A stretch of DNA of 64,000 bases from an uncultured Oscillospiraceae bacterium (GCA_900539165.1 UQAZ01000009.1:21191-85190), one strand, 5' to 3'; positions 33,875 through 43,231 are shown, numbered from the stretch's first letter. Numbers and translations: made by a program. The notes: generated by a model not told the origin, from the letters alone.

Positions 33875-34942
33875 ATGCAAATGACTTTTCGCTGGTTTGG
33901 CAAGGAAAAGGATACCGTTTCCCTTGAACAAATCAAGCAGATACCGAATGTGGTCGGAGTTGTTCCTGCTCTGCACGATTTGCCTGCGGGCGAGGCTTGG
34001 ACTATGGACAGGGTTCAGGCTATGTATGACGAGATTACCGCATCGGGACTTACTATGGAGTGTATCGAGAGCGTTAATGTCCACGAGGATATTAAAATCG
34101 GTCTTCCTTCAAGAGATAAATATATCGAGAATTATAAAACTTCTATTCGCAATCTGTCTAAGGTCGGCGTTAAGGTTATATGTTATAACTTTATGCCCGT
34201 GTTCGACTGGACAAGAACAGACCTTTATATGCCGCTTTCCGACGGCTCGACCTGCCTTTGCTATGACGGTAAGCAGGTAGAGGGTAAGTCGCCCGAGGAT
34301 ATGTTCAGAGAGATTGACGATAATTCTAACGGTTACGCTATGCCCGGTTGGGAAACCGAGAGAATGGGCGAGATTAAGGAGCTGTTTGAAAAATATAAGG
34401 GCGTCACAGCAGAGGATTTGTGGAATAACCTTAAATATTTTCTTGAGGCAATTATGCCCACTTGCGAGGAATGTGATGTCAAAATGGCTATCCACCCCGA
34501 TGACCCGCCGTGGAGCATTTTCGGCTTGCCCCGTATAATTACGGATAAGGCGGCTGTTGAGCGACTTCTTGCTATGGTGCCGTCAAAGTATAACGGCTTG
34601 ACCCTTTGCACAGGCTCACTCGGTGCAAGCCCCGATAACGATATGGTCGAGATTATTAAGGCGGCAAGCGACAGGATTTACTTTGCTCATCTTCGCAATG
34701 TGCAGATTAATAATCAGTGGTTTAACGAAACTGCCCACGAGAGTAACGCAGGCAGTCTTGATATGTACGAGATTGTAAAGGCACTTCAAGAGGTCGGCTT
34801 TGACGGCTATGTTCGTCCCGACCACGGCAGAATGATTTGGGGCGAGGTTGCAAGACCGGGCTACGGACTTTATGACAGAGCGCTCGGTGCGTGCTATCTT
34901 AACGGTATTTGGGAAGCAGTAGAAAAAAGCAGAAAGAACTAA
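33875..34942 (+). CDS. uxuA: Mannonate dehydratase
   Basis: This 355-residue enzyme dehydrates D-mannonate to 2-keto-3-deoxygluconate in glucuronate/mannonate breakdown. It has the TIM-barrel family marks: MTFRWFG at the start, GVVPALHDLP near 31, YNFMPVFDWTRTDL near 106, and metal ligands in HPDDPPW near 208 and DHGRMIWGE near 320. Length is normal. AAAGGAGG precedes the ATG. The next gene supplies the reductase step, and three repeat copies lie between them. Confidence 0.95.
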   Translation: MQMTFRWFGKEKDTVSLEQIKQIPNVVGVVPALHDLPAGEAWTMDRVQAMYDEITASGLTMECIESVNVHEDIKIGLPSRDKYIENYKTSIRNLSKVGVKVICYNFMPVFDWTRTDLYMPLSDGSTCLCYDGKQVEGKSPEDMFREIDDNSNGYAMPGWETERMGEIKELFEKYKGVTAEDLWNNLKYFLEAIMPTCEECDVKMAIHPDDPPWSIFGLPRIITDKAAVERLLAMVPSKYNGLTLCTGSLGASPDNDMVEIIKAASDRIYFAHLRNVQINNQWFNETAHESNAGSLDMYEIVKALQEVGFDGYVRPDHGRMIWGEVARPGYGLYDRALGACYLNGIWEAVEKSRKN

Positions 34943-34964
34943 TCACCTCCCCTCACACCTCATT

Positions 34965-35137
34965 GGCTCCCCTATCAGGAGAGCTGTCGGAACTTGTTTC
35001 CGACTGAGGGGTTTACGCCCAAGATTTAGAACACCGTCGGCACCAAACGCCGACTGAGGGGTTCGCTCTGCGACAATAGAATATTACGGCTCCCCTAATA
35101 GGGGAGCTGTCAACACACTGTGTTGACTGAGGGGTTT
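34965..35137. repeat. Cluster of three REP-like elements between uxuA and uxuB
   Basis: Copies lie at 34965-35014 (CTCCCCT..., GTCGGAA/TTCCGAC, then TGAGGGG), 35033-35063 (a 5'-shortened copy with GTCGGC/GCCGAC and TGAGGGG), and 35088-35137 (CTCCCCT-AAT-AGGGGAG, GTCAACA/TGTTGAC, TGAGGGG). The second-hairpin sequence varies while pairing is kept, which points to selection on RNA structure. The rest of the 284-bp gap holds no gene. Confidence 0.75.
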
Positions 35138-35226
35138 ACCTAACTATAACAAAATACTAAATGTTGACCGTGGGTTATGTTCTCGAATAAAAGGACAAAC
35201 CCCACACCACTTTTGGAGGAATTATA

Positions 35227-36075
35227 ATGATACATGAAAACTTAAAAGGCAGAGTGGCTGTCGTAACAGGCGGCGGCGGAGTTCTCTGCGGACAGTTTGC
35301 AAAAACATTGGCAAAGCAGGGCTGTAAGGTAGCCGTGCTTGATTTGAATGAGGCGGCGGCTCAAAAGTGCGCCGATGAAATTATCTCTGACGGCGGCGAG
35401 GCGATTGCTGTCGGCTGTAATGTTCTCGATACCGAGTCAATGCAAAAGGCTCGTGATGTGATTGCTCAAAGGCTCGGTACTTGCGATATTCTCCTTAACG
35501 GAGCAGGCGGTAATAATCCTAAGGGAACTACCACAAAGGACACTCTCGAAAAAATCGACCTTCTCCAAAAAGACGAGAATGTTAAGACCTTTTTCGACCT
35601 TGACCCTGATGGAATTTCTTTTGTATTTAATCTTAACTTCTTAGGCACTCTTATTCCTACGCAGATTTTTGCAAAGGATATGGTGGAAAAGGAGCATGCC
35701 TGCATCGTTATGATTACTTCGATGAACGCATACCGTCCGCTTACCCGTATTCCCGCTTACTCTGCGGCAAAGGCTGCGGTAAAGAACTTTACCGAATGGA
35801 TGGCTGTTCATTTTGCCCCTATGGGAATCAGAGTAAACGCTATCGCTCCCGGCTTCTTTTCCACTAAGCAGAACGCAGCGCTTCTTTGGAACGAGGACGG
35901 CACACCGACCGAGCGTACAGGCAAAATCCTTGCCGCAACCCCGATGGACAGATTCGGCGAGCCTGCCGAGCTTGACGGCACTCTCCTTTTCCTCTGCGAC
36001 GAGGCGTACAGCGGATTTATCACAGGTGTAAATATTCCCGTTGACGGTGGATTTAACGCATATTCGGGCGTATAA
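35227..36075 (+). CDS. uxuB: SDR-type D-mannonate oxidoreductase (fructuronate reductase)
   Basis: This 282-residue short-chain dehydrogenase has the NAD(P)-binding TGGGGVLCG near residue 15, the NGAGG motif near 92, and the catalytic Ser-Tyr-Lys set with ITSMNAYRPL and YSAAKAAVK (Tyr near 178). Many SDRs are hard to assign. Placement right after uxuA, and the existence of SDR-type fructuronate reductases in Firmicutes, favour fructuronate to mannonate reduction with NADH. It is not homologous to the long-chain E. coli UxuB, so the symbol denotes function only. Confidence 0.8.
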   Translation: MIHENLKGRVAVVTGGGGVLCGQFAKTLAKQGCKVAVLDLNEAAAQKCADEIISDGGEAIAVGCNVLDTESMQKARDVIAQRLGTCDILLNGAGGNNPKGTTTKDTLEKIDLLQKDENVKTFFDLDPDGISFVFNLNFLGTLIPTQIFAKDMVEKEHACIVMITSMNAYRPLTRIPAYSAAKAAVKNFTEWMAVHFAPMGIRVNAIAPGFFSTKQNAALLWNEDGTPTERTGKILAATPMDRFGEPAELDGTLLFLCDEAYSGFITGVNIPVDGGFNAYSGV

Positions 36076-36115
36076 AATCGGTGCAAAACGCATCGTCACT
36101 GTTTAGGTGTTTATC

Positions 36116-36150
36116 AGCCATAGATTGCATTTGCAGTCTGTGGCTTTTTT
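36116..36150 (+). terminator. Terminator after uxuB
   Basis: A 13-bp stem (AGCCATAGATTGC/GCAGTCTGTGGCT) with an ATTT loop is followed by six T. Confidence 0.9.
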
Positions 36151-36270
36151 CGTACCTGTTATAATAAATTATTAACAAAAATATCTGCTCCGCTTGGTGC
36201 AATTTTACCAAAAAATCATTTGTTTTTTGTTTGTTTTAATAGTGAATACAGAGATATTGCGACAAAATAA

Positions 36271-36299
36271 TTGAATGTGTAATAATTTTGTAATATAAT
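36271..36299 (+). promoter_or_regulatory. Promoter of the large secreted protein gene
   Basis: TTGAAT (36271-36276) and TATAAT (36294-36299) are spaced 17 bp, giving a leader of about 35 nt before the ATG at 36341. Confidence 0.75.
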
Positions 36300-36340
36300 C
36301 TATGGGATAAAATTTGCATGATAAAGGAGTAGACTGATAT

Positions 36341-39300
36341 ATGAAGAAAATTTCGATTCGATTTGTGTCAATTATACTTTCACTCATACTTGTTATTTCG
36401 TCATTGCCGCTGACTGTATTGAGCGTAAGCGCAGCGGACGGTGACACCGCAACGACAAATCTTACCGCCTCGGATGTTGCATATTGCGGCACAGGCGTAG
36501 GCTTTGACAGCAGTAAAAACTGCGTTCGCTTTCCCGAGCAGGGCTATACCGCTATCAAGCATTGCGAGTTTACCTTTACGGGTACTGTAAGCGACGGCAA
36601 GGCTGTCGGTACATTCAGCTCCGATGCCCTCGGATATACAAAATATCTTAATACTTCATCGAAAGCTAAGCAACCGTTAAAAACAACAGCCGATACGTTC
36701 ACTGTTGCCTTCAATACGGGAATAAACGGTACGGCTTCTCTTTATTCTATTGATAGTAATAACAAAATAAATTACCTTTTCTTCCGTGACGAGGAATGGA
36801 AGCCCGGTGAGTATTATAAGTTCGACAGAGGAGGATTGTCCGGTACTCAAACAGCATTTTCACTTTTCGTTAGGGACAGCGGAAATACCACTTCGGGAAT
36901 TAACGGCTATAAGAGAGTTCAAAGCATAGATGAAATTAAATCCGGCGAAAAATATTTAATCGCACACCCGGGCAAGTACAACAAAACTACCTCAAATGCA
37001 GCCGATGGCTCTGCTTGGTATGTTCTTCACCCTTCAAAGAGCGATGAAGACTATGTTAATGTTGCTAAGGTTTATAACACTATCCTGAGCGCAACGGCTA
37101 AAAGACTTCAAAACGGCAGCTTCGAGTATAATGCCGACGGTAGCCAATATACCCAAACATCAGGCTATCAGCAACACTCTCATAAAATTCAGGCTTGGAA
37201 TACCACAGCCGAGGAAAATAAGGTAGAACTTTTTGATAAGAACAGTAAGGCACATATGGCGGTAAGCGATAATGCAAAGAATTACATTCCCGACGGAAAA
37301 TATGCAGCCGAGCTTAATGCAGACGAACCCGGTTCTCTTTATCAGGTTGTAAATACTCTGCCAAGCAGTACATACCTTTGGGGACTTGACCACAGAGGCC
37401 GTATGGGTACGGATACTATGGCTTTGGTTATCGGTCCGAGCCAGGAAGTAAGACCGAGCAAAAACAGCGGTTCAACCACCTCCGAAACAACTGCTACTAT
37501 CAAGAAGGACTTTGGCAAAGACCAGTTTATGCAGATGGTAGAGTGGGCAAAATCACAGGGAAATATCGAGCTTCTCAGCGATTACAGCAACACTTCGGGT
37601 AATTCCGGCAGAAATACAACTGCCAAAAAGCTTCAGAATATCACCGTGTATTCTAAGCCTTTCGGACTGAACGGCTCGTTTAAGTCGAGCGATGAGCTTT
37701 CTCCGTTCAGCCTTGTTCCCACAGATGAGCATACAGAGGAATGGCATATTTGGATTATGATTTCCGGAAGCGGTGATTGGTCGTCTTACGGCTCAAACGA
37801 TAAGGAAATCAGCACGGGACAAACTATTGTAAACAGCTACGGAAATATCGACTCCTCCGTAATGACAAGTGAGGAGCTAAAGCAGTTCTTTTACAGAGTT
37901 CCTGCCGGTCAGTCAGAGTCTATGTTTGCGTTCGTTCCTATCGACACGGCACACCAGCATACAAGCGGTAATGGAAATACCACCTGCGGTAACTTGCTCG
38001 ATAAGGTAAATTTCGAGGTGTTTAACTCGTTTACGGCAAGCTCAACAGACCACGGCTCAGGCTCGGTAACAGATACCGACAACGGCTCAAGCGATAAGCA
38101 GAATATTACAAAGATTAATCCTATTTCTGTTTATACTAAGGATAATTCAACCCAAAATCTCGTTGCGGCAATCAAAAAAGAGGATATTGAAAAAGAAGGT
38201 GTAACCTTTGCAGGTATCTACCTCACCACTCAGGACGCAAAAGGCGAAAGCGTTACCGTTTTTAAGCCTCTTAAAAATTGCGAGATTGACGAAAACGATT
38301 TGACTTGGAAACCAAATTCTGAAAACGAAAAGCTCGAAACCGCTACGGTTACGCTTCCAAACGGTCAGCAGGTTCTTGTTTCCAGATTGCAAACAGATAA
38401 AGGATATGCATACGACATCCCTGCCGATATGTGGCTCAAACGCACCGACAAAACGGGCAATGTCGCATATGTTATGCAGTTAAAGAATGTGTCCTCGTCT
38501 ATGGACTCTCACTTTATCTTCCTCAAAAGTCCTACCGTAACCTATGACGCAAACAGCACAAAGGATTTTGAGTACGAAATCAGTGAGACCGATAAAACAA
38601 ATGTTTATGACTTTAAGCCTCAAACGATTGGTGACGGAGTAAAATATATCGACCCTGTATCGTCCCATAACCCTGTTGCACCTGATAGCGGTTGGAAGTT
38701 TACGGGCTGGAAGTTGTTTGATGCCGACGGAGTTGTAAAGGATAATAACGGCAACGATATGATTTTAAGCGGTACTAACGCTATCGCTTGTAATGTAAAA
38801 CAGCCGAACGGTAAGCCGTCCAAGCGTACATTCATTGTTGTTGACGGCAAAACTGTTGAAGAAGCGTTTGATAACGGTATGGATATTACCGACAGCGATA
38901 AGACTATCGGCAAGAAGTGGGCGCTCAAGCCTGGTGTCACCTCTGTTTACGAAAAGGAGTCCGAGGCTCTTACATTGGTTGCTCAGTGGAGATTTAAGAA
39001 TACCTTTATCCCCGAGTATCAGGATAAGGTTACTAATCCGTTTACTCAGGGCGAGACAGGCGGTACAATCGAACTTAAAAATACCGACAGCGAAAATTAT
39101 TCCGCAGACCCAAACGGCACAAAGTCATATTTTGCAGAAATTGAGGAGCAGGTTGTTGCAACCGCTAAGGCAAATCATCTTTACACCTTTATCGGCTGGT
39201 ACGACAGCAAGGGCAATGTAGTTACCACAAATCCCGAGCTTATCGTAAATCAGATTAAGGGCGAAATCGGCGAGTATCACGCTCGTTTCCAAAAGACAGG

Positions 39301-40600
39301 CGTAGCCGTAAACTTCTACTATTTAGAGTATAACGAAAGCACAAAATCTTACGATTATAAGGTTTACGACGGCGGTAAGTATACCCAGTATCTTGATAAA
39401 AACGAAAGAGCAACGAAGCCGACAGGCGACAGCAAAAATGTAAAAACTTGGTTTACCTCACCTACAAAGCTCGGTGCTGATACAGCATTTGATTTTAACC
39501 AACCTATTCCTAAGAGCATAGACCTTTATGCCGCCCCGACATTTACATTTAATTATTATAATTATTTCCAATTTATAGAGCCGTGGAAAATGTTTGCATA
39601 TTCCACTCTTAAATATGACGGAAATTATATTGATATGAAAAATGACCCTGATGTAACCGATTATAAGGTTTATATCCTAAAGGCTGATTCTGTTGACGAG
39701 GCTATGCCAAAGGCAAGCGATATTAAGAGTAATCCCGAAACAAAGGTTGTGTCAAAGAATGACTCGGCAATATTGTTCAACAGCACCACAAAGACAGGCA
39801 ATAGCTTTAATAGAGTAGGCGCTCAATATAATAATCTCTCTATTTACGATATGAGAAAGCCTGTTTGGGTAACCTTTGACTTTACATACAGAGGCATTAC
39901 ATATACAGCCAACGTAAAGAACAGAAGCCTTTATAATAATATTCAGGATTATAAAAAATCAACCCAAAGCGATAAGTATTATACACAGTATAAGCAGGAG
40001 CAGGATGAAATGCTTACGGCTATTACCAATATGTATGATGCAACCGTAGATTATAATATTGATAAGGTATTTGATTATAAGAAATCATCAAAGCTTACTC
40101 AAGATGTAAAGACCGGAATTGCAAATGCGTATACAGATTACAAATTTACCTCGTCCACTACTATTAGAAATATCGAGCCGTGGGGCTTTAAGTATTCGTT
40201 TGGTGTTGACGGAAGTGCAATCGGTAACTTCTCCGATTATGGTGTGGCTGTTTTGTCAAATTATGAGAAGGCACCTGAAAGCATTGCTGATCTTTTGGAT
40301 AACGAAAATACGGTCGTGTATTCAAAATCTACGGATAATATTTATTCCGATGTCAACAATACCGCTAACGCCGTTGCTTATCATACTGAGGGTATTAAAA
40401 TTTTGGATTATGATAAAAATACATACTCTGTATTTTTTGTAAAGGACGCAGACGGTAAGTATCATTGTTCAAGTATAGTGTCTAACAGTTATAAGGCTAT
40501 TGCCGGTCAGGACACATCCGAAATGAAAGAAATCAGTAAGGCGATTATTGATTACGCCGAAAAGATTAACGCATATTGGAAAAAGATTGATAATAAGTAA
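36341..40600 (+). CDS. Large secreted protein with InlB-like repeats
   Basis: This 1,419-residue protein has a signal peptide (cleavage after SVSA near residue 31). A long, low-similarity beta-rich N-terminal part follows. Two or three stretches resemble Listeria-Bacteroides/InlB B-repeats (GWKFTGWKLFDADG near 785, TLVAQWRF near 880, YTFIGWYDSKGNVVTT near 950). The C-terminal 350 residues are Tyr/Asp/Lys-rich. No LPXTG, dockerin, SLH or catalytic motif is seen, so it is probably released or held noncovalently. It has its own promoter. A 47-codon gene follows 15 bp after the stop. Function is unknown; adhesion or host/fibre contact is a guess. Confidence 0.75.
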   Translation: MKKISIRFVSIILSLILVISSLPLTVLSVSAADGDTATTNLTASDVAYCGTGVGFDSSKNCVRFPEQGYTAIKHCEFTFTGTVSDGKAVGTFSSDALGYTKYLNTSSKAKQPLKTTADTFTVAFNTGINGTASLYSIDSNNKINYLFFRDEEWKPGEYYKFDRGGLSGTQTAFSLFVRDSGNTTSGINGYKRVQSIDEIKSGEKYLIAHPGKYNKTTSNAADGSAWYVLHPSKSDEDYVNVAKVYNTILSATAKRLQNGSFEYNADGSQYTQTSGYQQHSHKIQAWNTTAEENKVELFDKNSKAHMAVSDNAKNYIPDGKYAAELNADEPGSLYQVVNTLPSSTYLWGLDHRGRMGTDTMALVIGPSQEVRPSKNSGSTTSETTATIKKDFGKDQFMQMVEWAKSQGNIELLSDYSNTSGNSGRNTTAKKLQNITVYSKPFGLNGSFKSSDELSPFSLVPTDEHTEEWHIWIMISGSGDWSSYGSNDKEISTGQTIVNSYGNIDSSVMTSEELKQFFYRVPAGQSESMFAFVPIDTAHQHTSGNGNTTCGNLLDKVNFEVFNSFTASSTDHGSGSVTDTDNGSSDKQNITKINPISVYTKDNSTQNLVAAIKKEDIEKEGVTFAGIYLTTQDAKGESVTVFKPLKNCEIDENDLTWKPNSENEKLETATVTLPNGQQVLVSRLQTDKGYAYDIPADMWLKRTDKTGNVAYVMQLKNVSSSMDSHFIFLKSPTVTYDANSTKDFEYEISETDKTNVYDFKPQTIGDGVKYIDPVSSHNPVAPDSGWKFTGWKLFDADGVVKDNNGNDMILSGTNAIACNVKQPNGKPSKRTFIVVDGKTVEEAFDNGMDITDSDKTIGKKWALKPGVTSVYEKESEALTLVAQWRFKNTFIPEYQDKVTNPFTQGETGGTIELKNTDSENYSADPNGTKSYFAEIEEQVVATAKANHLYTFIGWYDSKGNVVTTNPELIVNQIKGEIGEYHARFQKTGVAVNFYYLEYNESTKSYDYKVYDGGKYTQYLDKNERATKPTGDSKNVKTWFTSPTKLGADTAFDFNQPIPKSIDLYAAPTFTFNYYNYFQFIEPWKMFAYSTLKYDGNYIDMKNDPDVTDYKVYILKADSVDEAMPKASDIKSNPETKVVSKNDSAILFNSTTKTGNSFNRVGAQYNNLSIYDMRKPVWVTFDFTYRGITYTANVKNRSLYNNIQDYKKSTQSDKYYTQYKQEQDEMLTAITNMYDATVDYNIDKVFDYKKSSKLTQDVKTGIANAYTDYKFTSSTTIRNIEPWGFKYSFGVDGSAIGNFSDYGVAVLSNYEKAPESIADLLDNENTVVYSKSTDNIYSDVNNTANAVAYHTEGIKILDYDKNTYSVFFVKDADGKYHCSSIVSNSYKAIAGQDTSEMKEISKAIIDYAEKINAYWKKIDNK

Positions 40601-40615
40601 GGAGGGAGAAATGTT

Positions 40616-40759
40616 ATGAGCAAGAAAGCAGAATTTGAATTACCACAGCTTGATGTTGTAATGTTTCTCACTGACGCTTCGGTTTTGACCACAACAATCA
40701 GCGGTGGAGGTTGGGAGACCGAGGACGATTGGATCGACCCGGAAGATAACATTTTCTGA
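40616..40759 (+). CDS. Small peptide of 47 residues, possible modified-peptide precursor
   Basis: A short gene follows the large secreted protein by 15 bp, with GGAGGG about 9 bp before the ATG. The product begins MSKKAEFELPQLDVVMF, continues TDASVLTTTISGGG and ends in an acidic, Trp-containing tail (WETEDDW...DPEDNIF). The form ELPxLDVVxFxxDxSVxTTSGGG followed by a variable tail recalls small clostridial peptides with a DVITTSGGG-like motif, often near big surface proteins. This resembles a leader-core layout, but no modifying enzyme is adjacent. A terminator follows, so the two genes form one unit. Confidence 0.7.
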   Translation: MSKKAEFELPQLDVVMFLTDASVLTTTISGGGWETEDDWIDPEDNIF

Positions 40760-40773
40760 TAATTAATAAAACT

Positions 40774-40814
40774 AAAACGCTTGACTGAATTTATTGTTTC
40801 AGCCAAGCGTTTTT
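40774..40814 (+). terminator. Terminator after the small peptide gene
   Basis: AAAACGCTTG pairs with CAAGCGTTTT, continued by CTGAA/TTCAG with one mismatch, then TTTT. Confidence 0.88.
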
Positions 40815-40887
40815 ATATGCCTCGATTTATGTTAATTTTTTGTTATCGAAAACAATAATGCCGCAGGCGAACCCACGGCATTATTTA

Positions 40888-41487
40888 TTATTCTGTTGTT
40901 TGAATCAGTTTTATGTAGTGGTCGATTATGTCGGCTGCGTTTTCTATGCCCACCTTTGATGAATTGATGATAAGGTCATAGTAGCGTGAATCGCCCCATT
41001 TTTCCTTACAATAGTAGTTGTGGTATTGCTTTCTCTGCTTATTTACCTTTTCTACCATTGCCTCGCCCTCAACCTCTGTTATGCGATACATTTTAGAGAT
41101 TCTTGTAGCCTCGTAAACCAAATCGCCTGTTACAAAGATTGAAACCATATTTTCGTTGTCTTTGAGGATTGATGTAGCGCATCTGCCGACTACAACAAAA
41201 CTTTCGCCCGAATTTGCTTTTTCACGCAGAAAGTCAAATTGCATCTGGCTTATTGTTTCTTCGGGAGAATTGGTGAAACCGTTTACGGTTCTGGAGAATA
41301 ATCTGTTTCTCGGAATTTCGTCATATTTCTTTAGCTCATCTAAATCCATATTCTTTTCCTGAGCGATTAACTCAATCAGCTCCTTGTCATAAAGAGGTAT
41401 GTTGTACTTCTTTGCAAGAATTTCGCCGATTTTGTGACCGCCCGAGCCGTATTCACGACCGATTGCAATGATTCTTTGCTGCTTCAT
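40888..41487 (-). CDS. Cytidylate kinase-like family protein
   Basis: This 199-residue P-loop protein belongs to the cytidylate-kinase-2 (PF13189-like) family. It has IAIGREYGSGGHKIGEIL at residue 6 (the P-loop GREYGSGG), YDKELIELIA near 34, GRCATSIL near 100 and a lid region with two arginine-rich helices. True CMP kinase (cmk) usually has GPxGxGKS, so the substrate may differ. Clostridia often carry several such paralogues. AAGGAGG precedes the start. It lies 19 bp downstream of the antiporter gene and is probably co-transcribed with it. Confidence 0.82.
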   Translation of the reverse strand: MKQQRIIAIGREYGSGGHKIGEILAKKYNIPLYDKELIELIAQEKNMDLDELKKYDEIPRNRLFSRTVNGFTNSPEETISQMQFDFLREKANSGESFVVVGRCATSILKDNENMVSIFVTGDLVYEATRISKMYRITEVEGEAMVEKVNKQRKQYHNYYCKEKWGDSRYYDLIINSSKVGIENAADIIDHYIKLIQTTE

Positions 41488-41506
41488 ATTCGTTCCTCCT
41501 TAAAAA

Positions 41507-42865
41507 TTAAAAATATCTTACCTTAATTATAAGCATTGCTATGCCTAAAACTATTGCGGTTGCAGGAATTGCGGTCTTGCAGTATTTGCCCCAGCTTACA
41601 GGGTGTCCTGCTTTTGCCGCAACGGATGTTCCTACTACATTTGCGCTTGCACCGATTGGTGTAGCCGAGCCGCCGATGTCTGTACCGATGGACAGTGAGT
41701 ATGCCAAAACGCCTAAGTCCGCACCCGGTGTTGTAGCCGCAAGGCTCTTGATAACAGGCACCATTGTTGCCGCAAAAGGAATGTTGTCTACTACCGCACT
41801 TGCGATTGCACTTATCCACATAATGATGAATACCATTGCTAAGAAGTTGCCCTTGCAGAGCTTTTCGATGAACGATGCGATTACTTCAAGCACACCTGTT
41901 TGCTCAAGTCCGCCTACTACTATGAATAAGCCGATGAAGAATAACAGCGTCTTGGAGTCAACTCTTTTTAGGATGTATCCAATGTGCTTTGGCGATGTCA
42001 GTAATGTTATCAAAGCGATAAATACTCCGATGAATGCCACAGTCAATCCTGTTTGTGCGTGTGTGATAAGAAGCACAACAGCGATTAAGAATATGATTGT
42101 GGATATGATGAAATCACGCTTGTTTTCAATAGCGTCTTTAGGGTTGGGATAGGTTGCCGTTCCTGCATTGTCGGCGCTTGCACTAAGCTCTTTTTTGAAT
42201 GCGAGCGAGAAAAATACAATCATCACTACCAAACCTGCACCTGCGATAAGTCCTGTGTTAGAAAGGAAATCGCCAAAGCTGTATCCCAAAGCAGTACCTA
42301 TAATGATGTTTGGCGGGTCTCCGCACATTGTAGCCGAGCCGCCGAGATTTGCACAGAAAATTTCGCTCAGTATCATCGGCACGGGGTCGAATTTCAAAAG
42401 TTGCGAAAGCTCAACGGTAACTGCCGCAAGGAATAAAATAACCGTAATGCTGTCGATAAACATTGAAAGTACCGCACTCATAATCATAAATGTTATGAGT
42501 ATCGGCATTACCCTGTACTTTACAGCCTTTGCTATGGTAAGGCACAGCCAACGGAAAAATCCCGCTTTTGCCATTCCCTCAACCATTACCATCATTCCGG
42601 CGATAAATATTATTGTCGCCCAGTTAATACCGCTGGATTCTTCTACCGCATTTCCGCTAACATGCCAAAATTCTGCGGTAAAAATGCTTTTGATGTTAAG
42701 CGTTTGCATTATTGCCTCCGGCGATTTCATACATATGCCGAAAACAATTACGATTGTTGCCAGACCACAACCGAGAGTAACCCATTGCCTTGGTATTTTG
42801 TCCATAATAATCAGCGCAAACATAAGTATAAAAATTACGATTGCAAAAACTTTTGCCGTCACCAT
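41507..42865 (-). CDS. ArsB/NhaD-family Na+/H+ antiporter or anion permease
   Basis: This 452-residue protein has 11-12 membrane helices of the ion-transporter superfamily. Two repeats carry the re-entrant-loop motifs: SVTV-like DSITVILFLA near 135 with GGSATMCGDPPNIIIG near 174, and DNIPFAATMVP near 362 with GTDIGGSATPIGASANVVG near 394. Both GGSAT-PI/PN motifs favour an NhaD-type sodium:proton antiporter over SLC13 carboxylate carriers or arsenite pumps. The structured leader in front fits control by an ion such as Na+ or Li+. The start has GGAGGAG upstream. It runs into the cytidylate kinase-like gene. Confidence 0.78.
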   Translation of the reverse strand: MVTAKVFAIVIFILMFALIIMDKIPRQWVTLGCGLATIVIVFGICMKSPEAIMQTLNIKSIFTAEFWHVSGNAVEESSGINWATIIFIAGMMVMVEGMAKAGFFRWLCLTIAKAVKYRVMPILITFMIMSAVLSMFIDSITVILFLAAVTVELSQLLKFDPVPMILSEIFCANLGGSATMCGDPPNIIIGTALGYSFGDFLSNTGLIAGAGLVVMIVFFSLAFKKELSASADNAGTATYPNPKDAIENKRDFIISTIIFLIAVVLLITHAQTGLTVAFIGVFIALITLLTSPKHIGYILKRVDSKTLLFFIGLFIVVGGLEQTGVLEVIASFIEKLCKGNFLAMVFIIMWISAIASAVVDNIPFAATMVPVIKSLAATTPGADLGVLAYSLSIGTDIGGSATPIGASANVVGTSVAAKAGHPVSWGKYCKTAIPATAIVLGIAMLIIKVRYF

Positions 42866-42879
42866 TTTTGTTCTCCTCC

Positions 42880-42930
42880 TTATGGTGAAAGTTTCATTCG
42901 TCGGTGTCTCGTCTCCTAACCACCTTCCAT
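42880..42930 (-). ncRNA. Structured leader RNA of the antiporter gene (candidate ion riboswitch)
   Basis: A TATAAT (42942-42937) puts the start of transcription near 42930, so the RNA begins almost at once with a compact structured region. GGUG (near 42922) can pair with either of two CACC segments, around the purine-rich GUUAGGAGACGAGA. CCGACGAAUGAAAC follows, and the AAGGAGG ribosome site comes right after. The size, position and antiporter context suggest an nhaA-I (lithium) or similar ion riboswitch. I could not verify the match to a family. Confidence 0.45.
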
Positions 42931-43030
42931 CATAATATTATAGCACAACCTTCTTCCAATATAAAGAGAAAATATAATAGATTTTTTCAGACTGTTGATA
43001 AAACTCCCGAAATATACGATAATAATAAAA

Positions 43031-43072
43031 TTAACCGATTGACACATTCCGCACAGGGAAGCAATCGGTTAA
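43031..43072 (-). terminator. Hairpin ending the alpha/beta hydrolase transcript
   Basis: TTAACCGATTG and CAATCGGTTAA form an 11-bp perfect stem with a 20-nt loop; the minus strand continues TTTTATTATT. It lies 160 bp past the hydrolase stop. Nothing coding is seen between 43073 and 43231. Confidence 0.7.
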
Positions 43073-43231
43073 AACTTTTTGAATTTTTGCGTTTGGATTA
43101 AAGTCGGTTTGGTGTTTTGGCGGTTACAAATCCAAAATTTCAATATTGTGCAATTGTGCATTAACACATCCGTGTATTGGAGCGTGTAGCGTTTTGTGTT
43201 TGTTCCCTATAATTATCGGGCTTTGTGACTG

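Noticed and set aside
34943..35140. Repeated units resembling a CRISPR array
   Set aside because: The copies are imperfect, differ in length, carry internal hairpins and are not separated by equal unique spacers. No cas genes are present.
42985..43001. CAGACTGTTGATAAA and the similar CAGACTATCGATAAA at 62988 as ends of an insertion element
   Set aside because: Only two short imperfect matches exist, with no transposase gene or target duplication between them.
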